Assembly (NCBI GenBank): GCA_014058105.1
Contig: JACGCM010001245.1
Coordinates: 806,001-870,000 of the forward strand
Reading direction: 5' to 3'
DNA length: 64,000 nt
Origin: Kingdonia uniflora
Lineage: Eukaryota > Streptophyta > Magnoliopsida > Ranunculales > Circaeasteraceae
Shown here piece after piece: positions 1 to 11,104 of the stretch (position 1 is the stretch's first letter; the number at the start of each line of letters is the position of its first letter). A program made the translations under genes and the position numbers. The notes beneath the pieces were generated by a model that was given only the letters and a program-made list of their open reading frames with translations, did no database searches and was not told the origin of the DNA.

Positions 1-260
1 TCATAGATAAAAGCTCGTAACCTGCTGTGGAATCAAGAATTTAATAAATGATTAGAATATGGAAACTATCCTTCAGAGTATCTTTCTTTAGATTGGTAAA
101 ATCTGTACAAACTCAGACTTTTCCATTCTTCTTTGGAATTGCAAAAATGTTGGAGATCCAATCTGGGTACTTGGCTTCACGAATGAATCCTACTTTGATA
201 AACTTATCAATCTCAATATTGACCTCATCCTGTAGACGAGGTGAGAGTTGTTATTATTTC
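1..260 (-). pseudogene. Reverse transcriptase, N-terminal part (copy 1)
   Basis: The minus-strand translation gives the start of a Ty3/gypsy reverse transcriptase: an EI(D/N)KFI segment, then VGFIREAKYPDWISN, then PKKNGKV followed by a stop where the family has the conserved Arg of RVC(V/T)DF. The stop is TGA, consistent with C-to-T change of a CGA codon. The catalytic YxDD segment is outside the window. The corresponding RT region is missing from the second copy of this family, so this piece is the only RT sequence of the family here. Confidence 0.8.
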
Positions 261-449
261 TGTTTGACCGCTGTAGCATTGTTGTTGATGCTCAATCTAT
301 GACATACCTTTGATAGATCAACTCAAAGCATTTCTTCGAAAGTCCAAGCGAAGATATCTCGATTCATTTGTATGAAGTAAACGAGGTCTTCCTTATCATG
401 CTAGACCATCTTGGTACCAATATAAGTACATCTGTTGGGTCCATCAATG

Positions 450-970
450 TTTATGTACTCTGTAGGTTCTTTTGTTGAAGGCTGATCATCGATGTGACCA
501 GCTTTCTATAATTATTATGCAGCATATCTGTCAGATATGTCAAGAATGGCAGAAACGGTATTTCTGCAAGCTTGGGAGAGCTTTTGACTGCCTTTGATTT
601 CGTAGATGCCACCATTATGCTTGAAGCGAAGTACTTGATAATATGTGGAAGCGATTGCTTCCATGTTGTGGATCCAACAACGGCCCATAATCCTGAGATA
701 ACGAGATTTGGCATTGATAATGTATAATACAACGTTGAATATGGCTGGTCCAGCGGTGATAGGTAAGATGATCTTGCCCACTCGTTCTTCCTTGGAACCA
801 TTAAATACACTAATATCGATGTCGCTCAGAATAACTTGATCGGCTAACCCCATCTGTTTTATCATGCTCTGAAAGATAATCTCAATACCGCTACCAGTAT
901 CAATCATCATTGTATGCATGACAAATTTCTTCATCTTGAGCATGATAAATAGTGCATCATGAAGAGGAAA
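450..970 (-). pseudogene. Retroviral-type aspartic protease (copy 1)
   Basis: A reading frame of 142 codons (515-943) holds the protease catalytic triad as IDTGSG (codons around 889-902) followed by IEIIFQSMIKQMGL, typical of the pepsin-like protease that cleaves Gag-Pol in Ty3/gypsy elements. A second overlapping frame continues the homology after a frameshift (LVISGLWAVVGS, ending in a basic tail). The homologous protease at 48911-49300 keeps the same order. It lies between gag (to the right, beyond the CACTA insertion) and RT (to the left). Confidence 0.85.
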
Positions 971-1471
971 CTTGATGTGACTGAGGTCACAATCCTTGAA
1001 TAAAATCTAAGCCAGCGATTGCTCGATTTAGGAAGAAGTTTAGCTTCTTTATATGAGATTGCAGCATTCTGATAATCTCCGTCGCCTGAATTTGGAAGAG
1101 TTGTTAATTTGATGGATCTCGATCATATTGTTGTGGTACATATGTACAAGTGCTTCTCCCCAGTATGATCTTCGACCTGGACTACTTCGACCTACGTCTT
1201 GTAGCTACCATTCTTGTACGATTCCAGATCGACAATATACTCGTACATTCTTCCGTCTTTGAAAATATACTCCAGCAACCTCTGTAAATCATAGTAGTTG
1301 TTAGTTTCATGATGATTTACTTTGTGATGCATATAGTACGGTCTGCCTTCGATCGGCTTAACGGTTGAGATATATGGTAGAACTTATCGCTTACTAGAAT
1401 GGGAAAAATTAAGGAGATTTAGACATTCATCTTGGGGAGGACCAGCTTGGGTAATAAATTACCTTTCCGAG

Positions 1472-1735
1472 CACTACAAAAAAATTGACTTTTGGGGACG
1501 ATATAGGTAGACATTTGGTGATGGACAATGTCTATCATAACTTAGCGACGGTTTTTACCGTCATCAAAACTAAAATCGATGTCGCAAATACCATTATTTA
1601 TTTTCTATTTTAATTTTTATTTTGAAACTAATTAGCGACGACCACCTATTGTCGCAAATGCTTTTTAATTTTAATATATCTGACGAAAACTCGTCGGCTT
1701 TGGTGAGAGTAAAATTGTCGTCGCCTTTTTAATTG
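1472..1735. repeat. CACTA left terminal and subterminal repeat region
   Basis: The terminal repeat is followed by many short direct and inverted copies of GCGACG, TGTCGC and CGTCGC-like motifs (for example near 1553, 1580, 1634 and 1651). Such subterminal arrays bind the transposase in En/Spm elements (family knowledge). Confidence 0.85.
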
Positions 1736-4439
1736 GAAGAAATCACGATTAACTTTTTCTTGCCTTCTCCTCTTTACCACCCACGAACTCCTTTAATAGC
1801 TCTTCTCCTTCACGAATCTAAGGGGATAGTGATGAGTTTTTCCTGCTTCAATTTGGAGCCAAATTTGTGTCACGATCCCAATCTCTCGCTGTTATCCTAT
1901 TTTTTATGTTTTAGGTAAAATTTCTCTCTCGTGATCTCTATAAACTCCCTCTACTTACAGTTTTGGATGGTATTATACATCTCTCTTCTTCAAATAGATC
2001 TCGTTTTGGTGTTCGATGAGGCGTAACCAGGGGGAGAAGAAGAAGGGGGTTTTCTTTAAATGAGAAGAGCACAAGTAAGTGAATGAACTCATTAATTTTC
2101 AGTTAATGTTCTTGATTTATCTGAATTGATGACTGGGAATGTTAATGTTATGATGTTTGGTTGCTTAGTCTGCCTAATGTCCCTTTTAGATTTTCTGCAC
2201 CGTGCCTATCTTTTCTTATTGTTTTTCAACTTGAAATAGGATTTGGCATTGCGTACAAGTTTAAAATACCACTGTAGATATTCTTGGTTTTTAGGTGTTT
2301 TAAAATACAATCCCTGTTTGGTTGAAACTTGCCGATTCTAGTAGATGTCCCGTAAAATTTTAAGAGCTTGAAATTGGTAAAGGCAATTACACTTGACATC
2401 CCTGACACCATCCTTTTAATCTTCTCGGCCTTGATTTGAAACCTCATGCAAATTACGATATAATGAAGTAGATTATCTAGAGACTCTAAATTAATAATGG
2501 AGGCCTAGTGTTTCATTCACTAATTAGATATGTTCTGACTCAAGGCTATAATATCATCTATCAAAAATCTATATAAATAAGCATAAATGGGATAATATAT
2601 ACTTTCACTTGACCTCTAAAGCAAGCACCTATGAATCTTCTGGTTGGGCAAGCTACAAATCTAACCGTGGATAAACTAAGCTAAGTTAACATTCCAATAC
2701 AAGACTCCTCCAATGATATCTATTGTTCATAGTAAATTTTTATTATTAGTATGTTTGGAATTTATCCGTCGAATTGTATCCATATTTGATCAGGATCTAA
2801 TGTTAGTTTGGATAATGCATAATTTAGAATAGCATATTCTTCGATTCCTGTAAAATAGATTGTACTCCATGGCCAAAGGAATATATACGATGTGAGAGGG
2901 AAAATGACGGGTTCCTTGGTATGTTGTATCTTTTAGATAAGCTTCTACTTTGGTATGTTCACCACCTCATTTGCTAACTATTCATTAAGTAAAAAAGCAT
3001 GCCATTTTGTGTATTTGCATGCCATAATGGTGCACTTATTGATTTGTAAATGTATTTATTTGTTCCACTTCCTTATTACATTGATTACTTATGGATGTTT
3101 TCCCGGTGTGTTTTGTTGCATTATTTGTGCACTTTATTGTTAATCTATCAGAGCATAAAGTATCTTCTTCTCCCTGTTAAATATTTGTGATCCACATTGG
3201 TATGTGCTCTACATTTTGGTTTAATGTGCAGAAATAAAGTAAGAAATATATGGAATAATGGTTCCCTTTTCTATAGAAAAGGCTAGCTGATGTGCAAGAT
3301 AACCAACTTTCTCTATTTAGCTTAGCAACTTTTGTTATTAATGGAGCTAATTCTTCGCGTATTGCTAATAAAAGGAACTCTGTCAGGAGATAATGTCGGG
3401 GGATTGAATATTTGGTACGTAAGCTTATTTACATTGTTATTAGTATAAATAACACCGTTATATATATTTGAAGCACATCTATGATATGACTTACTACTGC
3501 TGTAAAAATGATCTCTACATGTCAACTGGAGATGGAATCTTCTTAGTAAAAATTGTATGGGAAAGGTCGACTGAAGTTTATAATCTATTAGCTCTGAGCA
3601 CTATTGCACTTGAACATCCGCTAGGTCAATTATAGAAAAAAAAGGGGGGGGGGGGGGGAAGAAGAAGAAGAAATAATAAGGAAATAATGAGGCTGCTCAA
3701 GTGAAAATGCTTTTACACATGTATAACATGCTTGTGTTTTTATTTATTAAGGTGCTCACTGATGAATGAAACTGCTAATGTTGATCTTAGTTTGTAAATA
3801 TTCTTATGTTGTATATATTACTCTATCAGGTGTTATTAGACCAAATATGATTATTTTCTTCATTTGGTTATTTGAATGCTCAAGTTTCATTATGAGCCTG
3901 TTACCAATGTAATTAAATTTTTTTGGAAGGTATTACAGGAAGTAGCTTCTTAACTCATCTCATTAAACAATGCAGGTATGCCATTTGGAGCATTAGCTTT
4001 TTGATCATTTTTTCCTTCTTCTTTTGTGGATGTTTCTATGGTAACACCTTTGAGGGTTCTAGGTGGGGCCTTAAGAGATTGGCAGGGGATCCATGGAAAG
4101 AGTTACTTTTGCTTCCTCCAATGGAAAAATATATTCTTGGACCCATGAATCTTTTAAGTGCCAATTATATTTGGAACACTTATTTTCCTTGTTAGAGTAC
4201 ATTGACTTTTTATATTCATTTTCTTTCATTTATGATATATAGTTATAGTCTGTAACTTTGAAGGATGTAATTGATGATCTCGAATGGCCAGTCACGAGCA
4301 TTCAAATAGTTATGGAACCAGACCCTCTTTGTGTTAACTTTAGAAGTGAAGGCCACGACGACTTGCTGGTAATATTTTAACACCTTTGCCTTTGATCCAA
4401 TTATCTCATTTTGGGGTTTGATCATCGTCATTTGTTGTT
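1736..4439. other. CACTA interior, left part; no recognisable gene
   Basis: AT-rich sequence with no domain I recognise. The stretch 1740-2080 is C/T-rich and reads like the 5' end of a plant transcript, so it may be captured host sequence, but this is only an impression. A homopolymer G run adjoins a GAA repeat at about 3646-3672. The frame at 3923-4195 ends with a tryptophan-rich, proline-rich stretch that I could not assign. Confidence 0.4.
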
Positions 4440-4960
4440 GCATTGTCGCATGTATGTCTTCAAAAGTTCACAAGGCTCTCCACTTACTGGAAATAACAAC
4501 ACCAAGTTCTTTACTTATAGGACTAGTGATGCTTATCAGACATTTGGGTGCTACAATTTTCTTTGTTTGGGCTTTATTCAAATCAACAGTGAGATAGCAA
4601 TGGGCGTAAGCAACTTCCATGTGTAAGGCTATGAAGGTTTCCAATATGATGTCAGTATACTTACTTGGAAGAATCCAAAACAGGGGCACTGGTGGATGCA
4701 ATTTGGGAATGATTATGTCTTAGGGTGCTGGCCATCTTTTATCTTCTCATCTGTAGCTGAAAGTACTTCTATGATTAAGCAAGCCGACAGGAGAGGTTGT
4801 GAACTCAAAACCAGATGGTACGCATATATATCTCAACTCAAATAGGTAGTGGCCATTTCCCTTAAGAAGGTTTTGGCATGTCAAGTTACTTTAAACATAT
4901 CCAGGTTGTTGATAGATTTAATAATCTAAAAGCACCCAAAGGACTTGGTACCTTCTAATT
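4440..4960 (+). pseudogene. Neprosin-domain (DUF239) gene fragment captured by the CACTA element
   Basis: The plus-strand translation shows the C-terminal half of a plant neprosin-domain protein. In order it has GNNNTKFFTYRTSDAYQTFG, CYNFLCLGFIQINSEIAMG, a stop at 4624-4626, then GYEGFQYDVSILTWKNP, GHWWMQFGNDYVLG and WPSFIFSS. A frameshifted tail follows containing EVVNSKPDGTH and, near 4880-4955, SSYFKHIQVV and NNLKAPKGLG. These blocks occur in this order in neprosin-family secreted peptidase-like proteins. The N-terminal propeptide half was not found, and stops and frameshifts rule out a functional product. Its position deep inside the transposon, far from either end, indicates capture rather than insertion beside a gene. 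Confidence 0.85.
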
Positions 4961-6440
4961 GTGAGCGGCAAATATCTTACCGGTATCATCTTCTAATGCG
5001 CTTTGTTTAATGTGATGATCTAGCCAGGTCTGTACACTTATAAGATTCACTCCCATTTATTTTTGTGATGCTGAATATATATCCTTGCTGAAATGCTTCT
5101 TCCTATTGCAATGTTAGGAAGACAATCAAATTGCTCTATTTCTGAAAAGAATGTGCGGAGGAAGACAAGCTTGCTGTATTACAGGAAATGGCAGCATAAA
5201 CAGGTAACTTTTCTTTTGATTTTCTGATTTAATCACTAAGAGACTAGTAGTTACTCTTATTAGCTGTAATCATTCCTGTTGAAAGAGCAAAAAAAAAAAC
5301 ACCTGCTGTAATAATGGATCACATAATACCCAACAAAAATCTGAGTTTACTTTTATATTGACTAGCGTGGTATATTTTATGTGAATAGTTAATCATAACT
5401 GCGATTGATATCATCGAAGTAGTGCTTGTTATATTAAAATATCCCTTGTTATGTAGAACATATCATGGTACTATACTTTAAGATATTATTTCAAGAGTGG
5501 AAAACACTGATACAACAGGCAAATACTTCTCTGCAAAAATATGAAGGAAAGGTTAAGTGTAAAATGCTCGATATAGAGTTTAATCTTAAAATAGGTTTAC
5601 TATTGTCGACAATAGATACTTTCTCATTAAATTTTCTTTGACAAACCATTGCAATCTGTTTCCACAGAACCATTATATTTCAGTTGGAGCTTGTTGTACG
5701 TGGGATATACTAATTCTATCACACAAATACAACTATATCGGGTATTGCTACCATGAATTGAGAACTAATTCCTTTGTTGGGTCCCATAGTCGAGCTACTA
5801 TAGTCTAATATAATGCTTAACTTAAGTTTCGTTCTACTTGTGAAGTTAAAATCATATATTGTTTTCTAACTTATAATGATTTATACGCAACACTCTGCTA
5901 CTATAAATGATTTCTTCTAAATATTAAAAAATGATTTATAAGCACAGTTTTGCATTGATTTGTATCCCAAGAACCTCTTAGTAGTATCCACTGAATAGCT
6001 TAGCAAGTATTATTTTGGCATCTTCTTTCTTCTTTTGTCTACCATAAGGCTTTATCTCAATCCCTTATTCGTTATATTTATATAATTAGCAAAGAAGAAT
6101 AAAAATGTAAGATCTTATAAACACCCAATAAGGATTAGGATGTGTACGACGTACAACTTCTATAATGGTTTAAAAGTTTCATTTGATGTAGGTAGCCGTT
6201 TCAACCTTGGACCTGATAAGCTTTCGTGCACGATGAGCATGGGAGCGAAGATGGCTATCAACTGTAATCATTATAACAAATGATGTAGTGTTCAACATAA
6301 ATGCTTGCAACCAAATGTTGTTATGTAAAATGTTTATGTTTGGTTTTTTGCTTATATTATGCCGTTCTTCAATATTCATAACATTAAGATACAATTCTTA
6401 AGCATGTGTGTATATATATATTTTAATTTTTTTTTCTTTT
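4961..6440. other. CACTA interior, right part; no recognisable gene
   Basis: AT-rich sequence with poly-A and AT runs. I see no conserved coding stretch and no transposase motif on either strand. Confidence 0.4.
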
Positions 6441-6929
6441 AATAAATATTTTTGACGACAGGCAATATACGTCGTAAACATTGTTGCCAAAATCGAAACA
6501 ACGACAAAATTAATCTATCACTAAAGAAAAAATTAAAAAGAAGAAGCGACCAGCGAATTTTTGTCGGCGACAAATTAATATCGTCGTCACAGAGTATTTT
6601 TTGCGACGAACGTGTCTATTTGATGACAACAAGAAACTGTCGCAAAAGGCAGTGTCGCCAAAGGTGTGTCTATTAGACGATAACAAAATACTCTCGCAAA
6701 ATGCAGTGTCACCAAAGGTTTAACGATGGAATTTATTATCACGAATACGCAACAAATAGCGATGAAATTTACCTATTACAAAAGCTATGACATATGGCGA
6801 TAGGTGTGTTTGTCGCTAAACTTTTGCTGATACCATCAATTGCGGCAATGATTCGACGATGTTTACTCGTCTCTAAAGAGCTTTCGCGGCATGTTAAACC
6901 CATTACTGAAACTAGTTTTTTTGGTGGTG
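6440..6929. repeat. CACTA right subterminal repeat region
   Basis: Dense short motifs of the type TTGTCG, GTCGCAAA, GACGACAA and GCGACGAA, in both orientations, mirror those at the left end and run up to the terminal inverted repeat. Confidence 0.85.
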
Positions 6930-7005
6930 GAGGTTTGTCGGTGTTTGCCATAGAATGCTTTTGATCACCCTGGTCCTCATTTGATTTAAGATTGCGTTAT
7001 GTGCT

Positions 7006-8239
7006 TTAACCTTTAGTGGATAGGATGGATTTTATAGATTTATTCCTTTCAGTCATCATCCTTTCCAGGTCAACATACCCATTGACTTTGGTGATCATAT
7101 CCTTCAAGGTCGTGAGTTTGTTTAAGAAGAGATGTTCATTTTCTTTGTAATTGAGTTGTAGGGTATTTGTAAAAGCAGTAACGACTATTTTCTGATCGAG
7201 AATATCCACCTTTTGCGCGAGCTCCAAAAACTTCTTTGCAAAGACCTCGAGCTTTTCTCCTTGTGACTGTTTGAGACTAATAAGCGAATATAAATTATAT
7301 TCCTTGCCTTTATTGTGAGCATAAGTCTTGACAAAATTCTTCTGTAGTTGGTCGAATGTGAAGATGGAACCTTCAGGTAGAGAATGAAACCACCAGAGTG
7401 GTTCTCCCTGTAAACTTATTGTGAAAAGATGGCATAGAATATGGCTGAGATTTGAGTACAATCCCAGTGAATCACAGAATTGCAGAATGTGTTCCTTCAG
7501 ATCGGTGCCCTTTTATTTATCTATCTTCGGAGTATGAAAACCCGTCGGTACTTTCATATTAAATAACTCTTTGGCAATCGGACTACCTTGCAACTTGGTG
7601 AAAACATCATTACTGCCTAGAGCTTGAACTTTAATCAACTCCTTGATACGTTGGTCTATGTGTTCTTGTGTAACATACTAGCATATTGTCTGAGTGAGTT
7701 GGAAAGTTGGTCGAGGATTATGAGTATCGATGTTCTTGTTCAAGCGTTCACGTGCTGGAATTTGTAGTTGAGGTCGTTGCTCCTCCTCCTGACGCTTGGA
7801 AGGCCGGAGACCTGCTGATATCGGACTGAGCCACTCTTCCCAAATGAATTAAAGCTTGAGGTTCATGCTAAAGATTTCTGGAAATGGCTTTGCTGGTTAC
7901 TCCTCGAGGTCCTAATCATTCTCGCGCAAAAACTTAAGAGTTCGCTGACACTTGATTGCAATCTCTGGTATAGGGAGCCTGTTGAGTATCTTGAAAAGCT
8001 TGCAATGCGGTATGCATAGTTGTCATATGTTCTTCATGTCCCTTGAATGTTGTCAAATGAGCTTAGCGCTCACTTTCAAGCTCTTTGTCGTGGAGCTCAT
8101 GGTCAAGAGTTAACTGAAGCTCAAGTTCATTACGTTTTTCTGTTTTGGTGTGGAGATTCGCCCGTAGTTCAGCGAGCTATTCTGGATCAGCTGAAAGATC
8201 GAGCTGGACTCCTGTTGTTGGGCGCTTGGAAGTGACCAT
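7006..8239 (-). pseudogene. Gag (copy 1 of the Tat-family element)
   Basis: Begins with ATG at 8237-8239 (MVTSKRPTT), followed by a charged, coiled-coil-like N-terminal region and the retrotransposon Gag core. The best preserved part (7006-7461) contains QGEPLWWFHSLPEGSIFTF and LISLKQSQGEKLEVFAKKF, the capsid-like signature of plant Ty3/gypsy Gag. An early in-frame TAG (after about 20 codons) and further breaks make it non-functional. The start is supported by the same ATG and flanking peptide in the second copy at 51148-51150. The end toward protease is cut by the CACTA insertion. Confidence 0.85.
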
Positions 8240-8321
8240 GATTAGAAATAAAAGTAGAGTAAATGTATGCTTTAGGATATCGTGAAAATGTCTTCTTTCC
8301 CATAGACAACACCAAATGTAA

Positions 8322-8904
8322 TGGCCTAACTCTGTAGCTCAAAATAGCTTGAAATTATATCTTACACCAAATGTACCTGCGACAAAAATTATTGTAATAC
8401 AAGAAATGACACAGGTGATTTAGTGTGGAAAACTTTTGAATAGGTAAAAAACTACGACCTCGAGTTGAGTATTTAGTAATTGTAACTTTTATTGCTTGAG
8501 GCTGATATCTTATTATAAGTAATCTCTTGAACTAGAAATGTTTAATCTTAAAATAATAAGTTTTGTGGTGTTTAGATTCTAGAAATTCCTGTATTAGAGT
8601 CTAGAAAATCTGATCATTATCTCCTCTGGAACTTTTTCTTTATATCGACCTTACCTGCAGTTCGTTATCGTGTATAAGCACGTTCTCCTGATAATGAGGT
8701 AAGTGGTAGTTGAATGTGTAACTGTTAGTTCGTGGAAAACATGTGTCTTTGATTTGTTCATATTTTACTGTAAAACTCGATCCATGTTCTTTATCAGTTC
8801 GTGGTCTAGGCGGCAATGCTGACTGTACATGTCATGTGTGTAATACGTGAGTCTGATATTGAGGTAGTTCGAGTTTGGACTAGGTCGAGGGATAGGTCTC
8901 TACA
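8322..8904 (-). repeat. 5' LTR of Tat copy 1
   Basis: Starts TGGCCTAAC and ends GGTCTCTACA on the plus strand, a TG...CA frame, and matches both LTRs of the element at 39198-51825 along its length. Just to its left lies the primer-binding region, whose complement begins TTACATTTGGTG. The matching duplication flank at the far end is outside the window. Confidence 0.9.
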
Positions 8905-9605
8905 ATAAGCTCTCTATTTTCTCTCATGCTTAGTATTTATCTATTGTATATGATTACTTAAGTAGCTTAGCTTGGTATCCAACAGTTATAGCTTGAACAT
9001 ATATAGGTCAGTAGGGATCTTTATAAATAAAACATTGGGAGGTGATGATGTTTTAGACAGTTGGAGTGAAAACTTCAATTCATATTGATATCCTGCTTGC
9101 CCAGTAATATATATACTTTAGAAACTGTATGATGGTTTATTTACAGCAATAAGTATGAATTAATGACTTGGTTTTGGAGATTATATGATAGTTGTTGCAG
9201 CAGACGTGATCAGGTAGGCAATTCAAATCAGCAGGAAATAAGGCTTTTATTTTTTGTGAACTTGTTAGGTATTTTCCTGCATTGGCAGTGGCTTCTTCGA
9301 ATTTTCGGGTGGCCAACCTTGAAGCTAGGAATTTACAATTTATTTGGGTGTCTTTCCATAAAAAATAGTCAATAAAGAATCTTTAAGCATCGTTTACTAA
9401 GGTGCTAGACCGGGAATCATATAAAAGTTGTCCAAACTGTATGACCATTCCATTCCCTTACGGATAGCCATAACCGCTGCCTTTTTAGTGAAGGTTGGGC
9501 TACATAACGATCTTATCCCAAGGTATGGTTATGGCTATCCCATCCGAGATACTACTAGAGCTGCTCTAAGAGACTATTAGAAATCCACAAAAGGTACGAG
9601 TTACG
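8905..9605. other. Intergenic stretch with no recognised feature
   Basis: Between the retroelement LTR and a small hAT-type element. Frames here are short and unlike any family I know; I see no conserved motif. Confidence 0.5.
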
Positions 9606-10022
9606 CAGGGGCAGATTTAGGGGGAGGGGGAGAATTTTGTTAAAAAAAGGCCTATATAGGTATATAAAAAAAATAAAACAATATATATACATTTTTCTTT
9701 GTCCGAATGGCATCAATGAATGTCCTAATCTAAGAGTCTAAGGTTCAATTCTTGATGATATCAAATAAAAACCTTATTTTGATATTATTTTTTTCACCTT
9801 AAGTTGATCATGTCATTGTCACAAAAAACTTCGATTTTTTTTACGAAAGGAGAAGTGAATCCGGATAATTTGATAGTCAAATATAATGTTATATTTGATT
9901 GATTTTTAATTTTAAAATATCGTTAAATGGCTCAAAAAAAAAATGGGGAGTCCCCAAATACCCTAATATAATTCATCACATTATCTTCGCCCCCTCAACA
10001 TGAACTCATGGCTCCACCCTTG
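9606..10022. mobile_element. Small hAT-type non-autonomous element (417 bp)
   Basis: Ends CAGGGGCAGA at the left and, read inward from the right, CAAGGGTGGA, imperfect inverted termini of the CAGGGGCGGA type common in plant hAT elements. Eight bases are repeated outside the ends with one mismatch: GAGTTACG at 9598-9605 and GAGTTACA at 10023-10030. An 8-bp duplication is diagnostic of the hAT superfamily. The interior is AT-rich and non-coding. Confidence 0.82.
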
Positions 10023-10552
10023 GAGTTACACAATTTGTATTCCAAGTTCTCAGTTCTCTTTGAGTAATCTTAGAATATCCAAGTGTGCAAGTATTCCGTA
10101 AGGCATTCAACTGGAAAAATATACATCAACCACTGTTACAAGAGTGTCTTACAATAGGCACCGCTAAAAGCGAAAGATGTCACGAATTTTTTTAATTCAT
10201 CTGGCATCATCTTTTTCTCTCTCTACTCTCCACTTTTATCGTGCCCCCTTCAATCTCTACCCATCATCTTCTTCTTCATGGTTTACTAGTTCCTAGTGCC
10301 GCATTGATGCGTGTGACTATAACTCCAGATAAACCCTAGGGGCAATTCCGTGAAGGGGATGATGCAAAGAAAAGGGGTTGAAATAGTAAATGAGTGCTGG
10401 TAGTTACAGTTACGTGGTAGCATCATCTACCATCTACCATCATCGTGGGCCTGGTTCGTTACATCACTTTCTATTAATGGTTAGTTGAAACTTGAAATAA
10501 TAATATAATAACTCCCCGTAACGGTGCCACACACACTAAATTCTTTAAATAT

Positions 10553-10563
10553 CCGAACGGCTA
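10553..10563 (+). promoter_or_regulatory. Near-match to the mitosis-specific activator (MSA) element
   Basis: CCGAACGGCTA matches the MSA consensus YCYAACGGYYA at all but the third base. A further AACGG core lies at about 10520-10524. These are weak alone but close to the exact site at 10630. Confidence 0.45.
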
Positions 10564-10629
10564 CTCTGTCCCCGTATAACTACAAATTCCCCCGCTTCAT
10601 CTTTCACAAAATTCGCATCCCGAGACAAA

Positions 10630-10640
10630 TCCAACGGTCA
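10630..10640 (+). promoter_or_regulatory. Mitosis-specific activator (MSA) element, exact consensus match
   Basis: TCCAACGGTCA fits the published MSA consensus YCYAACGGYYA at every position, about 417 bp upstream of the kinesin ATG. MSA sites bind three-repeat MYB (MYB3R) factors and drive G2/M-phase transcription of plant cyclin B and cytokinetic kinesin genes. The match is seen directly; that it regulates this gene is inference. Confidence 0.65.
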
Positions 10641-10761
10641 AAACCACCACTTCACCACACTTTTTTTGTCTCTTCCCGCATTGATTCCCTGCTGACACCG
10701 GCTTGTCTCCGCAACGCAATGCAGCGAATCTTTCCCTCCTCTCTCCCGGTATTTTCGTCCT

Positions 10762-10782
10762 CACTCTCTCTCTCTCTCTCCA
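10762..10782. repeat. CT microsatellite
   Basis: About eight CT units in the presumed 5' UTR of the kinesin gene. Confidence 0.85.
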
Positions 10783-11056
10783 TTGTTGTTACTTTGAGCT
10801 CAACATCTCTCTCTCAAATTGTGCTTGTTTGTTGATGAGTGTGTGTTTTGATGGCGATTTTGATCGTTTTTGAGGTGTCTTTGTATGAATAATTGGATTG
10901 ACGAGGCTTAGATTAGGGTTTTTGATGTTTGAATCGTGAATTTTGAGCAAGTAACGATGATTTTTGGAAGCGTTTTAGCAAATTGAGGTTTAGACGTGAA
11001 GCACATTTGAGGAGAATCTGCGAAAATTTGTTTGAAGATTGTTGAAATTTGCTTAC

Positions 11057-11104
11057 ATGCCAAGCATTAGAGCACCAGATTCGAAGCAAACCGCGACTCT
11101 CTCG
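11057..11104 (+). CDS. KIN8B: Kinesin exon 1
   Basis: Residues 1-16, beginning [11 protein letters not shown]; donor is TCG|GTTAGT, phase 0. Confidence 0.88.

Larger units (their letters stand above)
1472..6929. mobile_element. CACTA (En/Spm-type) DNA transposon, non-autonomous, with 3-bp GAG target duplication
   Basis: The left end begins CACTACAAAAAAATTGAC and the right end, read inward, begins CACCACCAAAAAAACTAG, the classic CACTA terminal form with one end slightly degraded. GAG is present immediately outside both ends (1469-1471 and 6930-6932), matching the 3-bp duplication this superfamily makes. Short GCGACG/CGTCGC-type motifs crowd both subterminal regions. The paralogous Tat element shows continuous sequence across the corresponding point near 49850, an empty site that confirms both ends. 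No transposase domain was recognised in the 5,458 bp, so it probably depended on another element. Confidence 0.93.
1..8904 (-). mobile_element. Tat-lineage Ty3/gypsy LTR retrotransposon, copy 1 (cut by the window edge)
   Basis: Reading on the minus strand from the right, the order is LTR, gag, aspartic protease and the start of reverse transcriptase, which is the Ty3/gypsy order; the rest of pol and the 3' LTR lie left of base 1. It is clearly homologous to the element at 39198-51825 through the LTR, gag and protease. That second copy carries an archaeal-type RNase H and an antisense ORF, which places the family in the Tat lineage (inference for this copy). The element is dead: stops interrupt gag and RT, and a 5.46-kb CACTA transposon sits between gag and protease. 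Confidence 0.9.
10031..11056 (+). promoter_or_regulatory. 5' flank and presumed promoter/5' UTR of the kinesin gene
   Basis: Runs from the hAT element to the kinesin start codon. It contains TTTAAATA at 10544-10551 as a possible TATA-like element, three AACGG cores between 10518 and 10640, and a CT-repeat at about 10762-10782 typical of plant 5' UTRs. The long open frame at 10524-10835 is low-complexity and has no recognisable domain, so I do not call it a gene. The transcription start cannot be placed without RNA data. Confidence 0.55.

Noticed and set aside
3640..3675. Poly-G next to a GAA repeat
   Set aside because: A simple-sequence tract in the CACTA interior; a G run of this length may also be a sequencing artefact.
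9163..9375. A Trp-rich 70-codon frame in the intergenic region
   Set aside because: No conserved motif or homologous copy elsewhere in the window; frames of this length occur by chance.
10524..10835. A 103-codon open frame upstream of the kinesin ATG
   Set aside because: It is Ser/Leu-rich from a CT repeat, has no known domain, and lies where the promoter and 5' UTR are expected.
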